The position numbers and the translations under genes are program-made. The notes under the pieces are model-generated. The model was not told the DNA's origin and made no database searches. It saw nothing but the letters and a program-made list of their open reading frames with translations. DNA of 64,000 nt from Nemopilema nomurai. Taxonomy: Eukaryota > Cnidaria > Scyphozoa > Rhizostomeae > Rhizostomatidae. The stretch spans positions 62,001 through 126,000 of the forward strand of contig PEDN01001375.1 in the NCBI GenBank assembly GCA_003864495.1, written 5' to 3'. Below, one piece after another: positions 46,643 to 59,500 of this stretch. How positions within the stretch are numbered: position 1 is the first letter of the stretch; each line of letters opens with the position of its first letter.

Positions 46643-49600
46643 ATGAAGAAACTACTTTCATGGTCCAATGTGTCAGTTCTGTTCATCGTGTTGTCCTTGA
46701 AGTCTGGAAGAGGTGCGAATGGCCAGCAAGAAGATACAGCCACCGATGGTGAGACGATTAAGCTGCCTACTTTGGGGGTTGGAGTTCTAGATCTCAAAAC
46801 TGAAATTGAAGATGAAAAAGAAAATGCCCTGGTTTTGGCTCTAGATGCCGGTTACAGAATGATCGATATTTGGGAAGGGTGAGAACATTTCATAATTCGT
46901 AAATCCGTCAGCCTGGGGGAGCGCCTGGTTGGGGTGTTTCAGAAAGTAGCAATAATTGTGGTGGTGGCATAATTTTGATAAATAACTTGTGAGGAATTGA
47001 TGCGAAGGCGTAGAAGGACCGAGGAAACGTATAAACAGAAGAAGTATCTTCATTTAATTATCAAGAAAAGGGTGTTCCTGAGCCCAGGAAAAGCACCCAA
47101 AAACCAGATGATGGGCAGTTTAGACCAAGGGGAAACCCTCAAGGGGCCGGCGAAAGAATGCGCCAGAGTGGGACCCATTTGCAAATGAAACGGAGGGAAC
47201 CCACGCTATAACTTGGCAATTTGATCATGTTCTAGAATACTCGAATATCGCCTCTCATTTAACCGAGCGATTCTTATCCTTTATTATCAACAGGGAAGAG
47301 CTGTCTGTCAAAAATGCAATTTTGCGGACAAAGGTGCCCCGAGAAGAGGTATTCATCGTGGTCAAGGTAATGGTCAATTTTCATGTCGCAATTTACTTAA
47401 TTATTTAGTAATCATTGTAATACTATAGTAACCTGGTTTTGAAACTGAATTATTGTCATTTAAACGTTTTATTGTCGTGGGCAGTAATTTAAGGAATTTT
47501 TCATTACTATGAAACGAATTAATTTCCAGTCAACATCAACATCAGCTTTATTCAACCCAAACTGATTTGAACTAATCGCTTCCCGCGATATATACATTAA
47601 ACACTTTGAAAGGTAGTATCAATGAAATGGAGATGGCATAGATAGCCTCCAGTTTGATGTGGGCTTTTAATCACTCTTGAACCCTGTGTCTAGATGCTCA
47701 CAAAACCCATTAAGATGTGTACATTATTATATTTTAACATGCCATGTTTTCCATGTAGGAAACTTGAAATAAGGGTGTGAGTGGCGAATTTTCCACGCCT
47801 CGCTACACCCTTACCCAAGGCAAAGTTTCTGGCTCTTATTGTAGCATTTGTATCGTAGCGATTTAAATTGTTTCTGTTATTTCCTTATAGTTAAACCCCC
47901 CAGAAACACTGGATCAGCTTTATGACACAGGAGAAGCCGTCGAAAATATCCTGAAAAGGTACTCTGTTTTAACGGGTTAATGATGCGAATCTCATATCAA
48001 GCAATGAAAGTCGGTGTTCCAAGTTCAGATAGAACGATTTGAAACATATATTTTTTAACATTATATAGCACTTTGCTGAGAAATAATTAGCAATAATGAA
48101 GGTAAGATTTCCCTTATCTTCAGATAGTAACTGCTACGAAATAGAGATTGGCAAGATATTATTATTAACATTTAAAATGCGTTGCATTGACATGTTTTAT
48201 GGTGGCTTTTTGCAGGCTGGAAACGACGTACGTTGATTTGCTGTTGATGAATTACGCCGACTTCAACAACCAGCATTTGAGGCGTTGGCGAGCAATGATT
48301 TCCCTCAAAAACAGGGGGAAAGCAAAGTGAGTTGTCTAATACAACAGACCCTCTAGATGTTGGCAGGGGGGATGGTTGGATTAAAAGGGGATTGTTAGCG
48401 ACGAAGCCTTTATTCCAGAGGTGGTGGGACAGAAAATTCTGGAAACAATCAAGCAAATTTTACACACTAGAAGGCCATTCAAGCCAATTTTTCACACTGA
48501 TAGGCAATCTTCCATTCTTTGAAGCAGTCCTGCCAAAGTAGAAATTCAATGTACAAATGTTGATTTATTGATTGAGTTATCGCGTGATATATCCTTATTA
48601 CTACCCAGTGACGCATTAACCCATGGGCCTAGTGAGTCGGGGCTCAGAGGCTCCCTAAGGGCTTTAAGTTTAGGCTTTGATTATACTTCTGAATAAAGGC
48701 TTTGATATCAGGCTGTATAATGCTTTTGGCAAAAAGTTTAAAACAACATATATTAAGTTTACGCGTTGATTATACTTCTGAATAAAGGCTTTGATATCAA
48801 GCTGTATAATGCCTCTGCCAAAAATTTGAAAATGACATATATTAAGTTTAGGCTTTGATTATACTTCTGAAAGAACCAAGTTCAAATGAATAAAGTCATA
48901 TTTTGGGAGAAATATAGAGTATGTAGGCTTGTTGAGAAGTGCTTTCCTTTGCCAATTGTTTCGAGTGTCTAGAAACTAGAACTTAAACTACTTTAGCAAC
49001 TAACTGTACACATGTTTGCATTGCAGATTAATCGGAGTCGCGAATTTCAATTTCGAGCAAGTGACGTCATTGGCAAAGGCCACTGCAGTGCTACCGTCGA
49101 GTAAGTCGCCGTATGATGTTGTGACAGCAGAAATGGGGGAAAGTAGAAGGGGCACTGCACTTTCTTGTTGTCAAGAAAAGTTCTGCACGCAGAGCAGTTG
49201 AACTTGAAAACAAGATGAACCAGGTTCATTTTTTGTCGTAACAAAACGTCAGTGGGTGCCGAAGCAAGTGTCCTTTCTGCTTTTTTCTATATCCCGTGGT
49301 AGTTATCTTAACCAACACTTTAACTTAAACCTTTAAATGGCGTTACCTCAAACGTTAACAGTTTTAGGTCGCTCTGAAGATTTGAGCCTTTCTACTTTAG
49401 ATTGCATTCTCCCCTATTGCCACATGAAATGCACTAAAACACTAAAAGGCATCTGCAATGAAACTTTTATAATTCTTTTATTCGCAGTCGTACAGCTGGA
49501 AATAAACCCCTTTTTCCAACAAGAAGAGTTAGTGAAAAATCTAACTGCAAAAGGAATCAAAATCCAGGCATATTCCCCTTTGGCAAACGGCCAAAAGCTG

Positions 49601-51355
49601 GAAGATCGAAAACTGAAAAGCGTTGCCAAGAAATACGATGCTTCGACAGCCCAAGTTCTCATCCAATGGTGTATTCAGAAGGGGTATTCCTGCATAACAA
49701 AGTCCACAAAGAAATTGCATCTCGAAGATAATATAAATCTGGATGAATTTTATCTAGAAGACGAAGACATGAAGGTAATAGTCTAAAACGTAATTATTAG
49801 CTGTGAAGCTTTGATTTTTGGTTGCTGGGTGACCATATAAACAATGAGGTAGCGAAGCCTTAGGTCAATGCTTATTTGCAGATACATGCATGCATACTTT
49901 CTCTTTATCCTTTGTCTTTTGAAATATAAAAGGCTCTGAGAATCACTGGCTGCATTATAGTGAGGATGACTTTTATTCGAACTGAAAAGAGAATCCAAAA
50001 CTAAAGACCCCAGCTCCAAAGAATTATACTTGAACTTTCTGTGACAGTCGTTCATTTAGAAATGCCGCTAGATGTAAAAAACGAATATTTTTTTGTGCGG
50101 TCTTTGATTACCTCTGGTACATATGTTGAATCGGTAACTGATTCTATATAATTAAATGCTGACAGTTTGTTGAAAAACATGTGCTTCTTTTCTCTAGGAA
50201 CTAGGGGGCCTTGAAGAGGGTTTCGTCACAAACTATGACCCGAATGACCCTCGTTTTTATGAGAAGACATTTTATCAAGCAAGAGAGAAAGAACCGGGGA
50301 GAAAGACAGGTCGTCGTGGAGATGATTTAGATGAGCAACAGTCGACGGACGAAAATTATTTCTTTGATGGAGAAGATGACTCTGCTAGCACTGCAGCCGA
50401 GGAGTCGATGCACAGTGCAGAACATTCTGATGTGCAGTCGAGTCAAATTGGGGGGAAAGTAGAGGACAAGGAAAGCGTTGCTACAGGTAAAGGGTTTTGG
50501 CTATTGAATGTTTACTTGTGTGTGCTACATACCATTACCATACAACACACCATTCCATACCATGGCATACCATACCATACCATACCATATCATAACATAC
50601 CATGCCATGCCATACCATACCATACCATACCATACCATTACATACCATACCATACCATTAGCCATACCATACCATATCATAATATACCATTACCATAAAA
50701 CATAATTCCATACCATATCATAACATACCATGCCATACCATATCATACCATGCCATACCATTAGCCATACCATACCATACCATACCATGCCATACTATAC
50801 CACACTACACCATGCCATACCGTAACGTGACATTTCTTCCCTTACTATATCAGACTTTTCATATCAGCACAGTGCTCAGTTTCAAAAAGAAATAACATCG
50901 AATAAAGCAATTTACCCTGAGTGACTTATAACGCAGTTGCTTCAATGCTATCTTGCTAATGCTGCAGAAAGGAGTGTAAGCTGGACATACTATAGGTTCA
51001 TGACACAATGGACACAATTTAAGACTTGCATACTTGCTTTCTTCCCAACACCGTTTCAACAGCTTATTGTTTTTACATTTATTTCTTAAAAGCAAATTTG
51101 GGTTTAAAATCTAACAAGCTAAGTTTCAGTAAACCAAAGGTCTTCATATTTTTTTGAAAGACTTTATTTAACTGCATTTCAAATTTGTCGATGATTCACT
51201 TTACAAACGTTGATATTATTTTTGACTGCAAAACTAATTTTTATTTTGTAGGGGAAAAGTCTCTTTCACTAAAAGGGGAGACGTCCAAATTGGAATCAAA
51301 CGAAAATTCAGGGCCAGATGTGAGTGAAGGCAAGAAGAAACGAGATGAATTTTGA
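46643..51355 (+). CDS. Secretory-pathway aldo-keto reductase-like protein, catalytically degenerate, with KDEL-like tail
   Basis: Exons 46643-46878, 47294-47366, 47891-47958, 48216-48326, 49027-49100, 49488-49774, 50198-50486 and 51252-51355 join to 1242 nt, 413 residues. A hydrophobic N-terminus (about 10-20, then SGRGA) looks like a signal peptide. Residues 40-300 follow the AKR barrel: LPTLGVGV, DAGYRMID, EEVFIVVKLNP, YVDLLLMNYAD, IGVANF, VQLEINPFFQQEELV, IQAYSPLA, ITKST, EDMKELGGLEEGF. Of the catalytic tetrad, Asp75 and Lys103 are present, but the Tyr is absent from a two-residue-shorter loop (DIWEGEE) and His is Asn138. The cofactor-site Ser of GVSNF is Ala168 and the late Arg is replaced. 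Residues 305-413 are a polar acidic tail ending KKKRDEF, similar to ER-retrieval signals. Probably an ER-lumenal pseudoenzyme or a binding protein; this is inferred. Confidence 0.85.
47758..47829. repeat. Inverted repeat in intron 2 of the aldo-keto-reductase-like gene
   Basis: GGAAACTTGAAATAAGGGTG (47758-47777) faces an imperfect reverse complement ending CAAAGTTTC (47821-47829), with ACACCCTTA inside it and further pairing of GTGAGTGGCG with CGCCTCGCTAC. Size and form fit a hairpin or small MITE-like relic. Confidence 0.65.
48666..48882. repeat. 89-bp tandem repeat, 2.4 copies, in intron 4 of the aldo-keto-reductase-like gene
   Basis: Copies start at 48666, 48755 and 48844 (partial), each beginning AAGTTTA and containing TTATACTTCTGA and GATATCA.GCTGTATAATG. 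A diverged cousin of the second half is found at 52027-52080, 3.2 kb away, so the unit is dispersed as well as tandem. Confidence 0.88.
50540..50822. repeat. (CCATA)n pentanucleotide microsatellite, about 280 bp
   Basis: Long imperfect run of CCATA/CCATT/CATGC pentamers in the intron 50487-51251 of the aldo-keto-reductase-like gene. The Tyr/His/Ile/Pro-rich open frames across it are artefacts. Confidence 0.95.
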
Positions 51356-52026
51356 GCAGAATTGTCTATCAGCAGTATTTCTAGGCATATTTTTCAAACG
51401 AACCGCATTTCTTTGCGTTTAAGCTCTTCAAAAGAAAGGTACCATGGAATTGCCCACAGGCATTTCTAGAAAAAGGATGCACGGGGCAGCTGAAAACTGT
51501 GCAAGGAGAGAAGGGGTCACCAAACTCTTCAGACCCTTTATCTCCATTTTCTTTTAATAAAAGGCTCTTCATCTGAAAGTATATTGATTGTTGTAATTGG
51601 TAGAAGGGTGTATTTATGTGTTTTATATGTTTTATATAATATCGAAGTGCAGTAAAAGTTCACTTTAAAGAGTATAAAACAGATAATGACTTTCTCATGA
51701 TATCTGCATTTACACATTGAAGAAGTATTTTTGTCCAATACGAAAATGGTAACATAAAAAATAAAACTCTGAGAAATACGAACTCCTTGAAAATGTCATG
51801 CAATCGTCCAACAGCTCACAAAGGAACAACTCTAGCGAACATGTACGTCAATGTTCCATTTTTCCTAGAGAAAGCGACGCAACGAGAAAACTTCGAAGCA
51901 GGCTTCGCAAACTTCTATTTAAGTTTTCGAAAGCCTGGAAAGAAAATACAGAAGAGCTTCATCTCTTTTTCGCTTTGAAATATTTTTCAGAATTAATGGA
52001 ATTATCGTTTGGATGCTGGCCTAGAT

Positions 52027-52080
52027 CTGATATCAGGCGGTATAATTCCTACGTCAAAAAGTTGAAAATGACATATATAT
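52027..52080. repeat. Diverged dispersed copy of the 48.7-kb tandem unit
   Basis: CTGATATCAGGCGGTATAAT, then a TCAAAAAGTTGAAAATGACA segment and ATATAT, match 48790-48842 in the same order with scattered substitutions. Confidence 0.7.
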
Positions 52081-53420
52081 TGTTACTACTAGTTCGAGCA
52101 GCTGTATTGCGTAGAAAGAATTGTTTTCACGTTCAATTGATATTATAAACTTAAATAATCGCTTGCAGATTGAATGCTTTATTGATGAGTTCGAATGGTT
52201 GCATGGCAATTCTAACTCGTTTAATTTCGAGGGGTGGGGGTTGTAAGATCTTTCAATTTTTAGAAACTGCCACTTTAGAAACTGCCACAAGCAATTAAAA
52301 AGCTTCAATTGCTGCAGACATAGACTCCTATAGGTAGAAGGGTGTTACAAATCAACGAAAAGGGTGTTTACTGCATTAAAAAGAGGGGGTTCCTTGTAAA
52401 ATGTTTCTTAAAAATGATTGATTCCCAGGACCTTTCAAAATTCAGAGGATGGCCAATAAATGGTGCGACGTAAATCAGTTTTATCTTTCCTTCTTTTCTC
52501 CCGATGAAATCGTTCCTGCAGCTACATAACTTACATGCTAACAACGGCATAATAATCAACACGTGACATGGGCATAATCTTACTCAAGAACTATCCTAGA
52601 GGTCTTTCAAAACGTATATCTCCTATGAATGTCTCAACTCGACTAAGAGCAAAAACCGTTCACAAGCATCTTGCCCTTAAAACGGTGCATGCCTAAACTC
52701 CTTTCTCTTGCTGCTACTTTTCCATAATTCTTACTCTTCTGGATGAGGTACGGGGCTCAAATATATACTGAACTAAAAACAATAGACATACGTAAATGAA
52801 ACGGTAAAAGGAAGTAATCTACTTAGTGACGAGCGGGGTGGATTGACGTAGGTATGAAGTTACTCACAATTCCTAATACACGCGATACAAAAAATGCGGA
52901 ACGAGCAAGGAAAATTACAGATTACCAACAGTGATTAGGTAAGGAAAATCAAACGAATGGACTAGAGAGAAAGGCCTAAAATTAGCAGTATTACATCCTT
53001 CTGGGTTCCTTCCAATTCACCCACTTCATCCCCCCATTGCTTGGTGGCTAGAGCCGCCTCTGATTTAAGGCGCCAGTTGGACTCGTTAGACCAAGAAGAG
53101 AAGCAGCCTTGAGAGCAAAAACCACTCGTACAGTATCAAACGCTAAGTTATGATTAAATGTAATTCGTTCTTGATCTCCATTTGGATCAAGGCTTGGAGT
53201 ACATTTTGGAATTCTGGCTCCACTTATCATTAATTTGCCTAGACTCTAGTTGATAAACACTGACCGTTTTTGCCTGAGATGTCATTTCAAAGAATCTTTA
53301 CAGGTTAAAAGCTATGAATTCGCATGGTTCATATCGAAAGTAAAAGTTGCGCATTCATGGACTGGGTCGAGTAGTTGCTTTGCCTCGCTTTGATAAGAAG
53401 GCTTTCTTTTTGATGAAGTA

Positions 53421-53430
53421 CGCATGCGCA
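53421..53430. promoter_or_regulatory. NRF1-type palindrome in the SBNO1 promoter
   Basis: CGCATGCGCA lies 123 bases upstream of the SBNO1 ATG, nearly the same spacing as the element before eIF3c. It is one base short of the full 12-base palindrome on the left (A in place of the G of TGCGCATGCGCA). Confidence 0.6.
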
Positions 53431-53543
53431 TTTAAGTAGTTTCTAGCCACGCTTTTCTCGGAAAATGAAACTGAATATATGGTGGAGAGAGAAATTTAGG
53501 CCCATAGTGCCGGAAATTAAAATGCATACAGAAACTTTCGACA

Positions 53544-56500
53544 ATGGCTGAACCTCCGAATCATATGCAGAACCGTCAAGTAAATGATATTCTTTCAGCA
53601 GCACTTGGACAAAGCGGCCTAACTTTCGTGGAGACTGAGGAAGATGATGTTCGCGATGTGTTTGCAGCGCTTTCTGCTGATGGCGACTTTCCGTCGTACA
53701 TGCAGCAACAATCTTCGGTGCAAAGTACCACAACTGCTGGAAGTGCAGCTTTAAAGACTAACAAGTTTGATGCTCCCGGGCCTTTTCAAAATGACCTTGA
53801 TGATATTATGGACTTGATAAACAGGGATCCTGTAGGAAATCAGGATGAAAGTTTCTCAGACTTCAGTCATAACCCAGCGCCACTCGTTCAACAGCAAAAA
53901 GTTTACGAAAGTAAAAAAAGTGCTGACACAGTTAATTCTGCAGTTCTAAAACTACCTGTTTTTCCTAAGGTCGAACAAGTAGCAGAGTTTCAAAGTAAAG
54001 AAATCGCTAATCTAGTCGACTCTCTCAAGGAATCAACAGCAGGACTGTTAGATCAAAGCTTGCTCCCACCAGATCCAAGGGTTCTTTTCAATAACAGGAA
54101 AACGGAAATCATAACCACGACTGGTCTGAAGAATGTCCTTTCATTGGAAAGGTAGACTCATTTTCTGTACTTTTGAAGTGTGCAGTATATCAGTTAAAAT
54201 TCTAGTCTGATTGGAGTTCTGTGGCAGTGATATAAATGTGCATACCAGAACAATGTTCGTGAGAACTGTGGACCCTTGGCTAATAATTGCATATGAAGTC
54301 CATAATGTGTATTGTATCTGACGGCTTTTGTGTGGTGGAATCTTGAATTTTGGCTACATTGAATTTGTGGTTTCATTTTTGAAACCTTGAAGTGCACATC
54401 TTCCAGTTGCTGCAATAAATAATAAGAAAATACAATATTAAGAAGGCAGTTCCTATGATTTTAGTATCTATAGTCTCATTCTATATACTGATAGCACATA
54501 TAAAGGAATGGGGAAAATTTCTTATTGTGAATTTTGTTAAATAGGTACAATGATATGAGGTTCCAATTAAATCTATAAAAGTTTTTGGATGCTTCATTCT
54601 TTATTCTAGCTCATGAAGGTCTGTTTTGGTTTGCCAATAAAAAATTACTATTGATGACTTACGGTTGTTTTTACTTGTGAAAGGCAAGTAAAGGCTTGTC
54701 ATGTAGTCACCAACTTTTTTCTTTAAAACCTTTTGAACTAATATCAATGGGTTTGCAGTGGTTTGTAGATTACATGGTGAAAATAGATTGTGACAAATTA
54801 ATTGTGACAAGATTGCGATTTACTACTTTTGCCATGACAAGAAAAGCTGTTAAGCATCTGTTTGCCACATTCCTATCTGATAGAATCATGCTGGGTTTGT
54901 AGTTGAAATGTTAATTGCGTTTTAATTTAGATGACCACTAAAACAAATAGCAACTGAGCTTAGATACTTTTGCATAACATCAACTTTTGTATCTTATGAT
55001 GAATTTCTTACATTTTGTGTCACCAGAACCATTGATGGCTCCAGACTACAGTTTCCAATAAAAATTGAAGACAATCCTGTAAGATTTTCAATTTTTAATC
55101 ATTGATTATATTTTGCATTCTAACTGTTTTTTGTGATATTTTTGTATTTAAAGAGAGAAATGTTAGGCAAAAGAATTATAGAAAAATAGTTCCGCTTTTT
55201 CTAGCAATTGTGAAGTTTTGTACCACAAAGCACTTGTTCAATTATAGAGAACTGTTGTCAATATAATGCCTTTGATATGATGCATCACAATAATGCTAAT
55301 AGTTTTGAATGTTCTTTGGGGTCAGTTTGCATGAAGTGATTTTCTTTTAAAGGAGGATACAGAAAACCAAGAAGAGATTGAAGATGAAGAAGAATTAGGT
55401 TACACAGATACATTTGCAGATTACATGCCCTCCAAAGGTAAAAATCTTTAAAAAAACTAAACAATGGTGTTTTATTGTGCATTATTGTGCTATCACTTCG
55501 TAAGCTTAACAAAAAATTTCATATTCAGCCAAGTCAAAACTTTGAAGCTTTGAATTTGTGCTGTGTGCAGCTAGAAAGGGGAAAAATGGTACAGTAGGCT
55601 CTTCATCTATTGACCATGTAAAAACAAATTGCATGCCTTTGTGGACCTGAAAGTATGAGCTCCTTTGCTGTTTTGCTAACAGAAAGTGAAAACTTTCATT
55701 TAAGCCATTTATAAGTCACATTTGTTTTTAAATCAGGTGCGTAGATCATTAATCTTTACTTGGTTTTATTGTAGTTAAAATTGGCAAAAAACATCCTGAC
55801 CCAGTAGTGGAAACAAGGTTTGATATCATTTGTATTTATCTTAAACATTCTCTGAGTTACTTCATAGATTAAGATTAAGTTAAAGTATTAATTGTCAGGT
55901 GATTTTATTGCTCACAATGTGTGATAATCTTAGGAGGCTCGCAATGTATGGTCTATAGCTGCAATATTGGCATAGAATATCTGCTATATATATGAATGCT
56001 ATATCCACAAACAATAGATCAATGGAAATTAAGCTTCAAGAAAACTACATGGTCTTTCCAAACCATTGTTATTATTTCATGTATTTTTTACAAAAAATCT
56101 TGACAGGTACGTAATTTGAAGCCTTTAATTGAAGATGTTTTGTCTAGTCCATACAGCAATTTTTTCACATTTTGTTGCTAGCTCCATGGCGAGTGTCTCA
56201 CCACCTGATGTTTGGTACAGGCTAAGCCTACCACAAGAGGTTATCGAAGGGAGTTACCTCTCTGCATTGCAGCTTGAAGCAGTAATATATGCATCCCAAC
56301 AGCATGAGCATTTCTTGCCAGATGGGAAAAGAGCTGGGTTTTTGATCGGTGAGTGAATGTTTTATTGGAATGATTTTCAAACATTTGATCTTATGTATGG
56401 GCTCCAAATTTTTGTCCCAGAAGTTATTTCAACAGTTTCTCTTTGCCTTTCAAGAAGACCAATTGTATTGCAGTTTACATTAAAGTGCCCCTAGAAATAT

Positions 56501-59500
56501 AAATATCAATGTTGATGAATAATTAAGGATCATTTAGAGAAATGTTACCTGAAACATATAATTTTAGGTGATGGTGCCGGAGTTGGGAAAGGAAGAACAG
56601 TTGCTGGTATGTTGTGGTATTAAGTATTTTCTTCTATGTTGTTTATATATACAAAATAGATAACATCTATTTCCTGTTTTGTAAAGCAAAATTGTGTGTC
56701 AATGCTGTAATTTAGCATTGCGTTCTATTTTACCAGTTGTTTTAAATCAGGGAAAAACGGCTATTGATTATTATAAAATGTATATAGTTTATTTTTCTGC
56801 AATGGTGAGCTTGGTGCCCTTGCTTCAAGTGTAGTTTTTGTCTTTAGGGATAATTTATGAGAATTATATACTTGGTAGAAAAAGAGCCATATGGTAAGCA
56901 TTTAATAATGTTTTTATAATGCATTTGTTATTCATTACCTTGTTTGCTCAGGAAAGAACCAGAGCGTACACATTCAAACAGAACAAAATAACAAATAAAA
57001 TGAAATAAATAAAATAAAATATATTATGTAATCTAATTTTGAGAAAGAGCAACAACATGCAAGTTTGGTCAACAAGTATAATTGTACTTTGTGTGTTTGA
57101 ATTAGAATTGTTGACTTTTTTCTTTGTGTGTGAACTTTTTCCTTAATGTCTTCTTCATTTCTTGCAACCTTTTTTTCAAGGTTTATTCACTTATTGAAAA
57201 ACATGTTAACCTTGTGATTATGCAAAATTATCTTGCCAAGGCTAAATTTATACCCAGCATAATTAACTTGTGGCAAAGCTTTGAGACAAAATGCAGAAAA
57301 GGTTTCCAATGCTTTCCCTAGGCTGTTAATTAATGTGTTATAATGTGTTACTAAGTCAGTGTTATAAAATCAGTTGGATCGGTCAGATAAAGAAGCAGGT
57401 TTTGAACAAAGAGCTTGGAAGAAGCACAGTATTTTCCAGTTAAAAAGCAAACAGTGATGTTTTTCAACAATTTTCTGTCCAAATTCAAGTTTCAATTTAT
57501 GTAAAAATACACTAACCAATGAAAAACAGTATCTAGATGGGATGATTTACATGTGATGTTTTTTCTCATATACACCACTTTATTTACAGGAGTTTACATT
57601 TATTTACAAAGATGTTCCTGCTTCCCTTTCATTATTAAATGTCTTGCTATTAATCATTTTTCTCTTTTGTCCTTCATAAATGAATTATTGATAATTTACC
57701 TTTTCGATTGTTTTGTTTTAGGCTCAGTGTTTCCAATGATCTGCGATATGATGCAGAGAGGTACTTAATTTCTTCAGCCTCCATCTGGTTCAAGTATATC
57801 TGCTTTTTCATTGTGTACAAACCCATTGCACATGAAATCATTTTGATGGAATTTATTATTCATGATCTCCAAATATTCCTGAAAAAGTAGAAAGCAGCTT
57901 ATGTTTATTTTTCTTCTTCAACAGAGATCTTCGCGATATTGGATGCAATATATCTGTGAATGCATTGAACAAGGTACTTAAATTGATAATTGTATACATT
58001 AACAATGAATAACAAGAAATACATTGTAGACCCTATTACTCCTCCTGTTATATCTGTTTTCGAGTTTTTATGGTAATACTGTTTTATGCATATTCTCTTA
58101 AATACCTTTTTGCTAAAACGATGTTTGCATTATTCTTTCGTTTGATTTTTAAAAATGGTATGCTAAATACTTCTATATTTTATCAGTTCAAATACGATGA
58201 AAAAATCTCGTCTCGAGCAAATGGAAAAGTCAAGAAAGGCATTGTTTTCTCAACCTACTCGTCATTGATCGGTGAAACCCAGGGGAATGCCCGATTCAAG
58301 ACGAGGCTGAGTCAGTTGTTGCACTGGTGCGGGGATGACTACAATGGAGTCGTATCTTTTCATGATTTAACAGAGCGTTTCAGCAGCCTCAAAATATGAG
58401 AGAGCATCATCGATTTGAATATCAGCTCTTGACTTGCTAAGTATTACACCCAAACAGATTGATGCACAAAAATGATCTTCTAAGAAAGTTCGTTTGAGAA
58501 CATAAGTCTTTTTAGCGTACTGATTAATCTTAGCCGATCTTGTTTCCGTCCAGAAGAATTATTGTTGCTTAAAAAAGAAATTTACAAAAAACAAAATGTT
58601 AGTTTTCTCAGGCCCGGCAGTATTCTACTCATGCCCTGTTGTCTTAATATAGTCTTTAACCAGGAGGCCTTTAGGTTGTTTCTATGACATTAAATTGACG
58701 GAAATTCCGTCAGGAGCAGGGAAAAGGTAGAACTTAATAGGTGGTTTGCTTCAAGGAAACAAAAATCTTTCCGCACAGACTTTGGTGTTGAAAAAATTGC
58801 TTCCGCGTTTCATGTTGCTGTATTGTCAGGCCAGGTTCAACCATAGGCCTACAGCAATGCAGGCACTTCATGCACGTTTCAATCTTGCTTGTCCTTAACT
58901 CTGTCGTTAGATTATATTCGACGAGTGCCACAAAGCCAAGAACCTAGTGCCAACTGGTTCTGGTAAACCCACGAAGACTGGAATCACCGTTCTTCAGCTG
59001 CAGGACAAGCTGCCCAAAGCAAGAATTGTTTACTGCAGTGCTACCGGTATTGAAATTTTTCAGTTAGCTCAACATTTAATAGCCTCGTTAATCTTGCAAA
59101 ATTTTCTGGCCCTTGAGTAAGCTTTCTGAATCGAGCTTTGGCTGTCTTTTCAACTTGTCCTGTTTCTGAGTTATTACTAATAAACTTTTTCCCTAGGTGC
59201 TTCGGAGCCTAAAAACATGGCCTACATGAACCGTCTAGGTATTTGGGGAGCAGGCACACCATTTAGAGAGTTCAGTGATTTCATCCAGTCAGTGGAAAAA
59301 AGGTATGATCCGCAGCTCGGATTTTGACATCTTTTTTTGTCTTTGGTATTTTTTGCTTTGCTTTATGTTTTATAAGGCGTGGCCGTATTGCCATTCATGC
59401 GATATAAGCGTTTGCAGTTTCCATTCTTTTTATCTTTTATCGTTAATATTTGACTGATAGCCGCAAAAATAATTGCGTGACCGGAAAATCACAGATGGCA

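Larger units (their letters stand above)
51356..53543. other. Intergenic region before strawberry notch
   Basis: Starts with the 3' UTR of the aldo-keto-reductase-like gene (candidate AATAAA at 51556-51561) and ends with the SBNO1 promoter. A 116-codon open frame at 51798-52148 has no recognised domain and runs into the dispersed repeat at 52027-52080, so it is not called a gene. Confidence 0.55.

Noticed and set aside
50408..50705. Tyr/His/Ile/Pro-rich frames
   Set aside because: Translation of the CCATA microsatellite.
51798..52148. 116-codon open frame between two genes
   Set aside because: No recognisable domain, no splice support, and its 3' part overlaps a dispersed repeat.
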